Assembly: GCA_018398575.1 (NCBI GenBank) | Contig: JAGTXZ010000005.1 | Location: 2,728,001 to 2,792,000 of the forward strand | From: Ampelomyces quisqualis | Taxonomy: Eukaryota; Ascomycota; Dothideomycetes; Pleosporales; Phaeosphaeriaceae | Direction of reading: 5' to 3' | Length of the DNA: 64,000 nucleotides | In this document: piece after piece, positions 24,840 through 36,880 of the stretch | Position numbering within the stretch: the stretch's first letter is position 1 | Layout: each line of letters opens with the position of its first letter | The notes under the pieces: generated by a model | Databases searched by the model: none | What the model saw: the letters and a program-made list of their open reading frames with translations, nothing else | Told to the model about the DNA's origin: nothing | Translations under genes and position numbers: made by a program

Positions 24840-27800
24840 TTACAAGAGAAACTTTGTTCTGCTAGTAATAGCATTTAGATAATATCGCTATTTACTTTTA
24901 AAAAGATTGCGTTAAAACGTCTAGAACCCTATCTAAATTAGATCTGTTTGCAACCTTAAATCTATTAAACACAGTTAGGATTCCTTAGATCTCCTAGCGA
25001 CCAAAGCCTTTAGGTTTAGATCTTCCTATTAACACAACAGTTAGGATTACTTTAGAAAAGTCGCGTTTGGCGCTACAATAGAAACTTAGAGACTATTAAT
25101 AACCTAGGAGTATTAGAGGCAACGCTAATAACTCCCCCTAAAGAACTAACCTTAGGAGCCTTTCTCTAAGACAACTCTATATTAACTATAACAACCTAGC
25201 AACAGAGTGTTAAAGCAAAAAAGACAGACACTAAGAAACCTCCTTAGCCTAGAGCTGCACCAAATCTAACCCCTGCCTAAATAGAGGTTAATTAATTACA
25301 ACAAGATTTAAAACAGGCTTTAGCAGAAATTAATTCCCTTAAGAAAGGATTAACTGTGTTAGTAGGACTAGACAAGCCCTTACCTACTACTAAATTACCC
25401 TAGAATAATTCTACACCCTGCTGTTTATCTAACAGCTCTACATCTAAGTACTTATATTACTATAAAGGCTCTTGCCAACTTTAATAATCTAAGAAAACGC
25501 CTAATATAAACAATCTTAGTAATAGAAAAGATCCTACCTTCTGCTAATAGTAGGCCTCTATCTAGGATTAACTTAAAATTAACTTAAATTACTATTAGAC
25601 CAAAAGACAACGCATAGCCTTAGTATAGAGCTATACTACAGGATTAGCTAAAGGCTATCTTAAGCTACAATATGTATTAGATACTAATTAAGAGCAATTC
25701 TAGAACGCTAAGCAAATAATTAAGCTACTTAAGTTCTATTTTATTATAGGCAACAAGGTAGCCAAAAGCTATGCAGCGTTTAATTAATTGCAGATAATAA
25801 AGGAGGAAACGTTCCTCTTATTTAAAGCTAGGTTTTTAAGTTCTGCAGTTAAGGGACAAGTACCCCCTTTAGAGTAGTTTTACTACTTGTAGACTAAGAT
25901 TACGCTAGGGTTGCGAGCCCCTAACCTAGGATTTAGGCACTAATAGAAGAACTTATTTAATTAGATAGTAGAACACCTTACTGTATCCAATATAGAGCAG
26001 AAGAACAACCCTATACTAAGTATAACACTAGCTGCTACTAAGTTACTAATTAGGTTAGCTCTACAACAGAAATTAAAGCTAAATTAAACTACTACTACTA
26101 GCGCTTTAACAAATTCTGCGCTAGCCTATTAATCTACAATAGTACGTCTTCCTATAAAGACTCCTAAGCTAGAATAACAGAAGACCTCTAGTAGTTGTTA
26201 CAATTGCAGTAAGCTAGAATACTACTCTAGTAACTGCACAAAGCCTTGTGTGCGTTAGATTAAAGCTGTAGAAGTAGATAAGTTTAAAGATGCTTAAGAG
26301 CAACCTAACTAAGAGGTATATTGTACAAGAAATAGAAGCGCCTAGAAAGACACCCCTTCTTAGGCCTAAGCTGTTACAATCTATTCTACCTTAACCTTTC
26401 TTATTTGTTTTACAGTCCCTATTTTCTTATACCTACGCTTCTTTACAACTAAGGCCTTAGCTTACGCCTTAATACTCTTGTTAACACTAGTGCTTAAGGT
26501 TTCTTATTTTTAAATTTACAAATTGTTTTATCTGTTTCTAAAGCCTTGCAGCAACCTATCTAAAAGCTTCTCTTCTAGGTTTAGGTACGTAGCTTTAAGG
26601 ATTAGATTACTTCTTTAGTTACTTAATATATTTAACTACACTTAAATATTAATAGCTAAAAGATTTTAAACTGTCTATTCCTTATCTTTAATCTTAGGCC
26701 TTAGGATTGTATACTTAGCCTCTAATAGTTAAGACAATTTAAGATTCAATTAGATACAGATAGGTTACAGTTTGTTTAGCTATCTAAGTACCCCTGTTTA
26801 TATAATCCTTTACCCTCTATTCCTACTGTTCTACATTAAGCTATAGTGCTAGCTACTATCTATCTTAATGTGCAACAACGTAACGCTCTATAGGAGAAAG
26901 AAGACTATTATATCTAAAACAGTCTTTACTATTTTTTTTCTTCTATTTATTGTATTAAGGGATGCTTAAAGCTCCTATTAGCCTAAAAAATCTCAGAGAT
27001 TCCTTATACCCTAACTAAGCAAAACCGCTTAGAGTCTAAACCCTCTCTAAGCACCTACATAGCTTTTATTTCTGCTAATACATTTTACTTTATTATAAAG
27101 AAGCCCTAGAACAAGTTCTTTACAACAAGCCTTTATAAGATTAATAGGATCCTTGCCTCTAAGGACAACGCAGACAATTAAAGCTAATTAGATAAGAGAT
27201 TACCTACCTATTACTTCTAGTATTAGAATGTATTTAGCAAGTTAGCAGCTAATTAATTGCCTTCTTATTATCTGTATAATTACAAGATTATCCTTAAAGA
27301 ACTATTACTAAATGCGTTTAGTCCCTTGTACAAGCAAAACTAGGAGGAGCTTAAAGCTACTAAGGCCTACGTCTAAGAACACCTTTAGAAGGGTTTTATT
27401 AAGGCTAGCTAAAGTTCTTTTACTTTACTTATCCTTTGTGTACGTAAACTAAATAGAGATATACGCATCTGTGTAGACTACTAGAAGATTAACGCCCTTA
27501 CGCGCAAGAACGTCTATCTAATCTCTTGTATTAATAAGCTGCTGTTACGCCTTTCTAAAGCTAAGATCTTTACTAAGTTTAATATTAGAGCTGCCTTTAA
27601 CAAAATTTGTATAGATCCTAACTCTAAAGAGTATACTACCTTTTAGACCTGTTATAGTATATATAAGTGTAAGGTACTCTCTTTTAGCTTATATAATAGG
27701 CTAGCTATGTATTAAAGCTATATAAACAATATACTAATTAATTATCTTAATAATTTCTGCATTACGTATCTTAACAACATCCTAATCTACTCTAAGGATA

Positions 27801-30429
27801 TAAACTTATATTAGGAACACGTCTAAAAGGTTCTAGAGCGCCTGCGTACTATAGGACTCTAAGTAGATATTTAGAAGAGTAAATTCTATGTAACTTGCAC
27901 AAAGTATCTAGGTTACGTTTTAACAAACTAGAGCACTAAAGTTAACCTTAACAAGGTAGAAGCACTCTAAAACTAGGCTAAACCTACTACAGTTACTAGC
28001 GTTAAGTTATTTCTTAGTTTTGCTAGTTTCTATTAACAATTTATTAAGAATTTCTTCTGTGTAGCTAAACTAATTATAAAGCTTTAAAGTCCCTCTATAC
28101 TGTTTAAATAGACTACAGACTGCTAACAGGCTTTTAATTAGATTAAAGCCTTACTTCTAGCTATTTCTACGCTATCTTATTTCTATCCTAAGTATAACAC
28201 AAAGTTAGAAACTAACGCGTTAGATAGAGTAATAGCAGAAGTACTCTCTTAGAAGTACCCTAACAACAAGTAGTATCCTGTAGCCTTTTATAGTTACGCT
28301 CTATTTAGGGCTAAGCTTAATTAAGAAATATATAATAAAGAACTTTTTGCTATCCTAAAAGCGTTTAAGAAGTAGAGAGCTAAACTTACCTTTATACAAA
28401 GTTAAATCTAGGTGTATTTAGATTACTACTTCTTAGAATACTTTATAACTACTAAGGTTCTTAATACACGTTAAGTATAATAGGCAGAGATTATTGCCTC
28501 TTTTAATTTCTGCATTAAGTACACGCCTGGCAAGCTTAACAAGTAAGCTAATATCCTAAGCTAAAGGGAATAAGATATTAGTAAGGTTAAGGCTGCCTAA
28601 CAAGATAACAGATCTTGTATACTTCTAGGACCTAAACGCCTAAACCCCTTAGTTAACTCTAAACTAGCTTAGAACTATATCTGTAACTAGCTAGAGGTTA
28701 ATATTTTAGCTATTTTAGTCTAATCTATTAGTGCCCCCTTAAATCTTAACTTGTTAGAACTAATTAAAGCCCTACTAGTAGAGAATTGCTACTCCTTTAA
28801 GGAAGAGCGTTTTAAGCTACTACAGCTATATTGTATCTAAGAAAAACTACTGCTTTATTACTTACGCCTTTGTGTACCTAGAAATTCTCTCTTGTACACC
28901 TAACTAATTAGAGAAGCTTACAATTAGGTATCTACTGCTTACCTAAGCGCTATAAAGACGTATTAGCTCTTAGCTTAGTAATACTACTAGAAAGGCATAA
29001 AAGCTATATGCAAATGCTATGTACAAAACTGCGTTTCCTATTAAAGATCTTATCTAAGACAGCTCTAATCCTAAGGTTTTTTCTATCTATTACTAATCTC
29101 TAATAGGCCTATATAGTATTTGTGTATAGATTTTAAGACCTTCTTAACTAATTGGCATAGCTATAATTAAATTATAGTTATTATTAATTGCCTATTAAAG
29201 TAAGCTGTTTTTATTTCTTGCTATAAAACAATTAACGCTTAAGAAATAGCTTACTTGTTTATCTAATAGGTATACTAATTTGGCTACACACCTAAAAGTA
29301 TAGTGTCTAACTACAGCCTCTAGTTTATATTCTAATTCTAGTCTAAGTTCTGCAAGATTCTAGGCGTGTAAATTAAGCTTTCTATAGCCTACTATAAACA
29401 AACTAATAGACAAACTAAGATTATAAACAAGTATATTAATTAATAATTAAGGCTCTTTATATCCTATTACTAGGACAACTAGAGTAACCTCTTACTAATA
29501 ATTAATTAAGCCTAAGCTACGCTACTGCACTCCGCAATTAGTATAGCACTGTACTAGCTCCTGTTTAGATCTAAACTACAATAGAGCTAGGATTAGGCAC
29601 TATCCCCTTTAAAACACAAAGATATAAACATTAAGGATGCTTTAAGCTTAGCTACCTACATGCATACAGCCTAGCGCATAGCTAAAGATAATATAGAAAA
29701 GGCGCAGCAACAAATAGCTGCTAAGGTAAACAAATATTGTTAACTTGTTAATTAGGTAGTAAGTAACAAGGTTTACCTCTTAACCTAAAACTTATCTGTT
29801 ACTTACCTAAGTTGCAAACTTACTAAATTGTAGAAAGGCTTTTTTAAAGTTCTAGAATAAGTTAGCTATTTATTTTAACTAAAGCTACCTAAAGAATCTA
29901 AGATCTATAACGTGTTTACTCTAGACGTTCTCTACAAGAACTCTAATAATCCCTTACCTAGTTAGCTAAGCCTAAACCTATCTAGTATTCTAATTTAAGG
30001 CGTTAAAGAATAAGAAGTTAAAGAGATCCTAGCTAGTAAGCTATACTGCTCTATTCTAAAGTATTGTGTAAAATAGGTAGGCTATAATCCTAACCTTACC
30101 TAGTATAATGCCTTAAACTTTATAGGCGCTCTATATATGTTACAAGCGTTCTATAAACGCTATCTAAAACAGCTAAGACTTCTACAAGCGTTAGCTAAGT
30201 AGATTACAGTATAAGAAAAAGAAGTTAAAGATCTTATAGCATTGCAAGACAATTATATTACAGAAATTAAACTTAATATTGCAACTACTACACTAGTAGG
30301 TAACAGCTATTAACAATAAGAGTCTTACTCTTCTATTAGATCTAATAGTAGACTATTGCTACTACTAGTAGGACGTTCTTAACTGTTTAAATCTCTAGGT
30401 ATAGACACTAACGTACTACCTAGTTATCC

Positions 30430-30960
30430 TCTATTCTAGCCCTACTTGCTGCAAGTACTAGCCTCTTACGCTGCTACCTTCTGCTCTACTAACTAATTAG
30501 CTCTTAATGCTATTATAATATCTACTAGCTAAGCAACTATACTAGTTAACCTAGCTATACTTCTCTTAAGCAACCTAACCTCTTTAGCTATTACTCTAAC
30601 CTCTCTAGCTAGCTTCTCCCTCTAGTAATAAGCGCTAACTAATAAGTTAGTATTGTTTATATTAGCTACTTGTATAGTGCCTACTTACACAATAGTAGCT
30701 AACTAAAATACTGCCTTCTTAACAGCAGCCTCTTACTCTAACACTACCTTGTTAGACTTGTCTCTACTTAGAGTAGTAAACCTGTAGTTAAGGGCCTTAA
30801 AAAGGCTATTATACTCCTAGCCTGCATATAGAGAAACTAGGTAACACTTCTTATTTAAGAGTATACAATAAGCACACTTCTTAGACACATCTAAATAGAA
30901 TCTAAACTTAATATTAAAATAGCTGCAGGCAAAAGCCCTTGCAGCCTATAGGTAAACAAC
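30430..30960 (-). pseudogene. Decayed antisense frame with Cys motif and coiled-coil-like tail, inside the plus-strand Gypsy
   Basis: On the minus strand, antisense to pol and between the chromodomain and the 3' LTR, a frame with few stops starts around 30,960 and runs to about 30,430. It contains KKCAYC at 30865-30882 and a further Cys at 30844-30846, giving C-x2-C-x6-C, or similar with other Cys codons lost. This is followed by about 130 residues rich in Leu, Val, Arg, Lys, Glu and Ala that would suit a coiled coil. Position and orientation match the antisense frames of the other two intact elements, but the Cys spacing differs, so common origin is less certain here. No family was recognised. 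Confidence 0.4.
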
Positions 30961-31330
30961 CTAATAGGCTAGAAGATAAGCCCTAGAAGGGACAGAAATA
31001 GGCATTATGTATATCTGCAGAAACAATTAGCTAACAATTAAATTAGGAGAGCAGTTAGATAGCTATAGGTATACAAATATATAGAAGGAGAGTATAGAAA
31101 AGTAGTATACTAGAGGGCTAGCCTTGTATATATGCTTAAAAAGCTTAAGGTAAAGTTAGAAACGTTAAACGCGCTAGCGCGCTAATTAAAATAATAATAA
31201 ACAGCTATATTACGTTATTCTAAAATAAACTTAAGGTAAATAAGAGTTTATAACAATTTAGAAAGGTATCTAAAACAACACTAATATAGACCTAATTAAT
31301 AGAAACTATTAATTTTAAGAAGGGAGGTAA

Positions 31331-31629
31331 TGTAACAAGCACATATAAATACATGTTATATCTAATACCTTATAAAGGCTTAGTAATAGATTATATAGAA
31401 AGCTAGTAGATTAGGACTAAAAGCGCTCTAACAGCGCTCTAACTTAGCTGCTACGCCTACTATAAATATAAGCCTATAGCATAGATAGAGGATAAGTTTC
31501 TCTTGTTCTTCTATACAAGACCTATAGGTGTATAGCTAATTTAGAATCTCTAATATAACACGCACTCCTATATGCCTCTAATACGTATCTAATTTAATTC
31601 TAATAGCTGTACCTACCTGCGTTGTAACA
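31331..31629 (+). repeat. Gypsy 3' LTR
   Basis: 299 bp, the mate of 24,541-24,839, followed by the ATAAC duplication at 31630-31634. Confidence 0.9.
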
Positions 31630-31634
31630 ATAAC

Positions 31635-31985
31635 TATAATACTAGCAGTTTCCTGCAAAATTGTTTATGCCTGTAAATATCTATATATTAATTGTTTTTA
31701 GTATTAAGTATAGCAAAATAACGTTAGCAGAGCACGTTTAACTAACTACTAGAGTAGTAGAACGTAACTAGAGTATATATAGATATCTTTATCTAAAAGC
31801 TTGTAATTAGTTAACTAATAAGCGTGTTTAGAAGCTTATATATCTGTTCTAGAACCTCTAGGTACAGAATAATATTTTGACTAAAACACTAGCTTATTTT
31901 AATAGCAAGAAGGTAGAGATAGCATTAGACAATAAGCTAGATAAGAATCCTAATTCGAATAGGACGCTTATTTGTTTGGGTAAAT
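31635..31985 (+). mobile_element. Remnant of a hAT-type transposase C-terminus
   Basis: The plus-strand frame from about 31,700 to 31,950 reads, through RIP-type stops, like the C-terminal dimerisation region of hAT transposases. ERN-W-S-type text (the Trp is now TAG) is followed by KLIYLF and Asn-Leu-type residues, the order seen in the family's CERNWS...KLVYV..N block. Only this end is recognisable. The remainder would lie across the Gypsy insertion in 22,903-24,540, but I could not identify it there. AT content falls abruptly within the last 60 bp. Confidence 0.45.
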
Positions 31986-32031
31986 AGATCTTGATTAATC
32001 ACCCCCTATATACTCAATGCAGCTAGCACTA

Positions 32032-32114
32032 TGTAACAGCCACGTTACACTCTATTTTGTGTGGTGGCTGTTACAATACGGTAATTACAACATTTTTGGC
32101 TCGGTTACCGTATC
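32032..32114 (+). repeat. Hairpin-forming repeat at the edge of the AT-rich block
   Basis: A perfect 12-bp inverted repeat, TGTAACAGCCAC (32032-32043) and GTGGCTGTTACA (32064-32075), surrounds a 20-bp loop. A second, 8-bp pair, TACGGTAA (from 32077) and TTACCGTA (to about 32112), follows directly. A mutated copy lies at 24417-24490. This copy keeps its CpA and GG dinucleotides and so has escaped RIP. It could be a transposon terminus or a small palindromic repeat. Confidence 0.6.
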
Positions 32115-32299
32115 CCCACATCTCTAGTTGCACCATCAATCAACCAAGGCACCTGCGTTGTATGTTTCGTAATAATTAACAGGGAGTTCCTTGGTTCAGG
32201 AGCAAGGTCCCTGCTACATTCAGCACGTGCTTTTCAGCACAATAAAATTGGGCTTCGTTGTCAATTTAACTACGTGAGATTGCGCTTCAGGGCATGTCA

Positions 32300-33691
32300 T
32301 CAAGTTGATTTGCTGGACGTGGTCGAGCTTGAACAGCTCGAGGTCGGTCGCCCGGCGATCCTTGCCTTGTCTTTTTCATCTGTCACAAGGCGCTGGCACC
32401 ACGAACACCAGCCTCTTAGCTTCCCTGTGACCTCACGCTCCAAGTACTGCACAGCCTTCTCACGCTCATCCTCGTAGAGCTTTACGCATTCGCCGATGAG
32501 CACCTGCTTTTTATGCTTAACTTTGAGCACGCCGCCTATGCCCTCAATCTCTTGCGCCAGGTAACTTGTACCTCGCCAGCGTTCGGGTGATTCGCGAGAT
32601 GCGTCAGCAGCAGCCAGTGCATCCAATATATCTTGCTCGCACGTCTCATGCTCGACGATGCGTGCGCCGAGACAAGCTGACCCCCTTCCACACTCGACAC
32701 CTTCGTTACCTTCGCCGGCGCCTGTCCCCACGCCACCAAGGTAGTGACTGTATTGCGTTCTCCAACTCCAGGCACGAACGTACGTGATATCTGCATTGCG
32801 CAAGTCTTTGCCACATGGAGCACATAGCCAGACGACGTTGTCACAGTTGCATGGTGTCCTCTCGTAGGCAGGTGCAGTGAAGGCACGCGGCTCAATAACC
32901 TCGCCGACCAGTTCGACTGTATTCGTGTCTGGCGGCCTTCCTGGCGAAGGCGGGCCCGATGAAGGAGAGTGTTGCATATGCAACGAGACCAACAGAGCAA
33001 GGGGCGCCTTGTTGCACGTTCGGCATATTCTACGATGGCGGGCTCGGAGGACCGGTGTGGCTGGAGGCTTCATGGTACAGTTCTACCAATCTTCAGCATA
33101 ATCGGCCGATAGTTCTAGTAGACATCATAGACATACCCTGCACACAACAGTGCCGCATCGCTGACACTCGCCAACCATGTCGCGCGCACATTTTCCAACA
33201 CGACCGCTGGTCAACTGTCGCGATAATGACACAGAAAATGGTGCCTCCCGAGACTGTAAAGGCAGCTTCGAGACGGCATCGCTCGACTCGTTGAAGCAAC
33301 AGAGTGTATGCTTGACGAGCTGATGGCGATACTCGAGCAGGTTGGCACGAAATTGCCTGCACGTGCGGGAAAGATCATGAAGTGTGTTCAGATCTAGCTG
33401 GCCGGCAAGCTGTCTGACTATACTGATGATTAGATGCGATGGTTAGCTTTCATCAAAGCGCGGAGTCAAGTCCTTGCTACAGGTTAAGGCTCACGGATAA
33501 CAGCTCAGGGCGGCGCTGAATCCATTGATATTGGGATTTGGCCTCTCCTCCGACCCCGACACGGCATCATCGTTCTCTGCTGCTGTCGGCGCAAGAGAAT
33601 GACGGGCCGGTTTCATGTCACGAATGAAGCCGGGCGCGCGCGGGGTATGCGGAGAAGGCGGTTCGTCGTCTAGGTCAACTAAGACCACCAT
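32300..33691 (-). CDS. F-box protein with cysteine-rich zinc-binding region (3 exons)
   Basis: Likely substrate adaptor of an SCF ubiquitin ligase. Exons 33691-33495, 33422-33137 and 33082-32300 (1,266 nt, 421 aa) are joined by introns of 72 bp (GTGAGC...CATCAG) and 54 bp (GTATGT...GGTAG). Residues about 50-95 look like an F-box: a Leu/Ile-rich stretch ending LSRTCRQF. Residues about 137-165 hold paired cysteines (GKCARDMVGECQRC, VVCRNC). Further pairs, CRTC, CNC, CAPC and a late CSWC, suggest a zinc-stabilised C-terminal domain. The start at 33691 was chosen because the sequence then runs straight into the F-box. An in-frame ATG at 33799 is an alternative. The gene ends only about 270 bp from the RIP-mutated block yet has no stop mutations. 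Its substrate is unknown. Confidence 0.75.
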
Positions 33692-35513
33692 CGCGGAAAG
33701 TTGTAACAATATCTCACAGCATCGAAGCCAGCAAAAGTCTGATGTGGAGAGGGTGTGTGTGAAGAGCGATGCCGGAGCCATGACGTGATATCGCGCCAAA
33801 AGTGGGGCTGTTGGCAGTCCACGGGTTTGTATCCGTAAGTAGTTTCGCAGCGCGAGTCCCCCTCCTTCACTCTTTCATTCACTCCACCGTGACGTTCGAA
33901 GTGCCACCCCTTCGACAGCAATCATGGTGTATAACAAGGAGATGACCAAATGTGATAGTTTTTGTATCATATTCTACACATTCCCCTCCGAAACGAGTTG
34001 CAAAGTCAATGATACACAAAGGTAACTAGGTAGACTAGTAACCGTAACAGACATCCAAACTTAGCACTTCGTCATGTGCTATAGTCCCCAGCCTTTCTAA
34101 AACCGCCATTCTATCCTGCTGCCTGCATTGTGGTTAGCTAATATCCATAAACTGCGCACGCTCTCCAAAACATACGACTATAAATTGTGGCAATACAGGG
34201 CCTGCATATCCCACAGTGGCCGAGCTATCTACATGCCGGATCTTTCCTGTCGCACCTCCCAACACGTCGATTACCACTTGTTCCGCGGAAGTCACCAGTG
34301 CTACTTCTTCCCATCTGGGCTTCTCTATGAGGTACTTCTCGACTCATGATTAAGGCTATTTCAGCGGTAGACTTTCTGGACAAGGAGAGTTGTCAGGGAT
34401 GTTGGGCCTGTAGCTAAGAACAACAGCTATCACGGTAACAACGCGTATATCCCATGGCGCTAGCGAAAGAGACTTGAAAGTTGATTTCGAAGCGTTGTAT
34501 TGTGCGGTAGTAATGTTCGCTAGTGCTATGGCACAACGCGCAGAAGCCTTCACGTACACTGTAACGGAAGCATGATATGTGCTGGTGTGGACGTAAGGGC
34601 CCCATTCACCCTTTGGCTGCGAGGAGCATGCTCGATGACGGTTGTATTATACGGAGCGGTGCCTAATAGTTGACTTCGACCTGATATTGCTGAATGTCTT
34701 CATAGCATTATTGAAAAGCGCTAGTCTTTATTAGACGCTTCCTGAACGGCAGCAGCAATATTAGAGGCGGGGCTGTACCGCCTTGCCAGATCTGTTGCAC
34801 CACATTCACTGACCTTAACCCTAACCGGGCCTCTTCAACCAAGTAACCAAGTCATGCGCTGAGACGAACTCCGCTGATCCCCCGCCCTACTGCACATGCC
34901 CAGGAAAGTTTTATGAGTCTCCCAGCTTTCAAAAATAACAAGAGAAGCGCAAAGTCTTCAGCGTTGTTCAGTTCTCGAACTCAAAATTCTCGGTGTCTCC
35001 GCACCTGCACAGTCGCACGCCATTGATTTGCGTGTTCACGGCGTCGGCTCTCCGCCGGCTTCCATCACACGCAAAGAATACGTAGAGACTGTTGCGGAGA
35101 GGATGCCTTTTGCTGCAAACCACGCTGATGATGGTATTGATACACTTGACCATCAAATTACGATTATTGTTCTCTCGGCCGAGTAATCCTCCAGAAGGAA
35201 CTACCCGCCCCACGAGCCCGGGTAATGGCTGCATTGATGTACGACAGCCGCTTATGGATGTACCCAGAATCTCTCGGTCTCTAGAGCGGGGCCCGGGGTC
35301 TTCGTGCGACCGAACATCTACACGTACATAAGCTTGCCAGTCTGGTTCCGCCCTCATAAGTCTGTCTTTGAATCAGCGCAGGTGGTGTATTGTTCCTACA
35401 ACCTCAGCAATTGTCACTCAAGAAGCTTTGTTAACTAAAGTCCGAAGACTGAGGCCTCGCCAAGTATTAGAAGATATCTTCACCATTCAAGCGACTCGAT
35501 CACACAACCTATC
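33692..35513. other. Gene-free interval between F-box gene and amidohydrolase
   Basis: 1.8 kb of normal base composition. Several overlapping frames of 60-130 codons exist on both strands, but none shows domain-like sequence or splice signals. A telomere-like TTAACCCTAACC lies near 34,805. Promoter elements for the two divergent genes are presumably here but cannot be placed. Confidence 0.6.
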
Positions 35514-36880
35514 ATGAGCACCTTCCTGATACGCGACGTCCGTGTGTTCACCGGCGAAGCTTTCATCGACAATGGATTTGTTTACGTCGAAAATGGCAAA
35601 ATCAAAGCCGTCGGTCCCGTCTCGGACGCACCACGATTCAAGGGTACTACCTATTCCAAGTCTGGTCACACATTACTACCAGGCTTGATCGACTGCCATA
35701 TCCACGCCGACATGGCCGATCCGCAAGCCTTGCCACAAGCTCTGCGTTTCGGTGTAACCACGGTTTGCGAGATGTCAAACGAGATCGACAATGTCTTGAA
35801 GCTCCAGAAGCAAACCCTCGAACCCGACACGGCTTCCTACAAGACTGCTGGACAAGCAGCCACGATTGAAAATGGGTGGCCCATTCCCGTAATCATGGCT
35901 TACGACCCCAGTCCGGAGGTTGTTGCACTGATTGCACAATGGCCAAAGTTGACAAATCGAGAGAATGTCATCGAGTATCTAGAGTGGTCGACGAGCAAGA
36001 TGCAGCCCGACTACATCAAACTGATGCATGAAAGCGGCCGGCTCATGGGCACACAACTCAGTCAACCCAGTGTAGGGCTACAACGTATCATCGTCGAAGA
36101 AGCCAAAGCGCGGGGGTATCTGACGGTGGCGCACGCGACTTGTCTACAGGATACTTTGGAAGTTTTGGAAGCAGGCGTCGACGGCCTCACACACACATTC
36201 TGCGACCAGCCTCCAACAAAAGAGGTCGTCGACGCATACAAGAAGAACAATGCGTGGCTCAACCCAACGCTCGCAGCGATGGGCAGCTTGACTACCGAAG
36301 GCAAGGACCTACAGCATCAATATGCCCACGATGCAAGAATAGCTGGCCTTATCGATGACAAGAAGATTGGTAATATGTGTGATTGTATGGCGATGGCAGC
36401 TGAGCATGGCAAGGTCGAATATGCATACGAGAGTGTGAGAGTGCTCAAAAATGCGGGTATCGACATTCTCTGGTGAGTGGTTCGTTCGACAAAGGTAGCC
36501 CGGCACAGTGTACTGATAACTGTATTAGTGGAAGTGATGCGGCAGGGCCAGCCAAAGGTACTGCGTTTGGTCTCTCGGTACATCAAGAGTTGTATCTCTT
36601 TGTGCACAAAGTCGGCATGACACCCGAGGAGGCACTTCGCTCAGCTACAAGCCTGACTGCGAAACGCTTCGGATTTGAGGATCGCGGGAGACTGGCGGAG
36701 GGATTGAATGCTGATCTGCTGTTGGTGCAAGGTAATCCGCTTGAAGATATTGACGCGACACTTACTATTCGTGGGGTCTGGCGCGACGGCAACATGTGTA
36801 GTGCTCATGCTGTACAGGCGAACAAGGAACACAGCCCAGAGAGGACAGCAGGCTTCGGTGTCGAAACGTGTGGATTATGA
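35514..36880 (+). CDS. Metal-dependent amidohydrolase (imidazolonepropionase/prolidase-like family)
   Basis: Exons 35514-36472 and 36529-36880 (1,311 nt, 436 aa) with a 56-bp GTGAGT...TTAG intron. The protein has the amidohydrolase TIM-barrel signature. An N-terminal beta-sandwich (residues 1-55) is followed by LLPGLIDCHIHAD with metal ligands His62 and His64, Lys169 in YIKLM (candidate carboxylated bridging lysine), His207 in VAHAT, His227 in LTHTF, and Asp323 in CGSDAA, which forms across the splice junction. That set of ligands is what an active enzyme needs. Members of this group hydrolyse C-N bonds in cyclic amides, dipeptides or N-acyl amino acids; ochratoxin-type amidases are relatives. 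The true substrate cannot be told from sequence. There is no signal peptide, so it is probably cytosolic. Confidence 0.88.

Larger units (their letters stand above)
24541..31629 (+). mobile_element. Complete chromodomain Gypsy LTR retrotransposon, RIP-degraded
   Basis: 299-bp LTRs bound 7,089 bp, with the 5-bp duplication ATAAC directly outside both ends (24536-24540 and 31630-31634). A purine tract (GAAGGGAGGTAA) precedes the right LTR. In plus-strand order there is a gag zinc knuckle CYNCSKLEYYSSNC (26206-26237), reverse transcriptase with ICVDY near 27,470 and box YLNNILIYSK at 27767-27796 (normally YLDDILIYSK), RNase H around 28,195-28,570, integrase around 28,900-29,600, and a chromodomain-like block around 29,985-30,190. 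All are peppered with TAG/TAA. About 1.1 kb after the chromodomain holds an antisense frame listed separately. The chromodomain is typical of chromoviruses, which use it to target marked chromatin. Confidence 0.9.

Noticed and set aside
34968..35357. 129-codon minus-strand frame in the 33.7-35.5 kb interval
   Set aside because: Arg/Ser-rich with no recognisable motif or adjoining exon, and similar frames overlap on the other strand.
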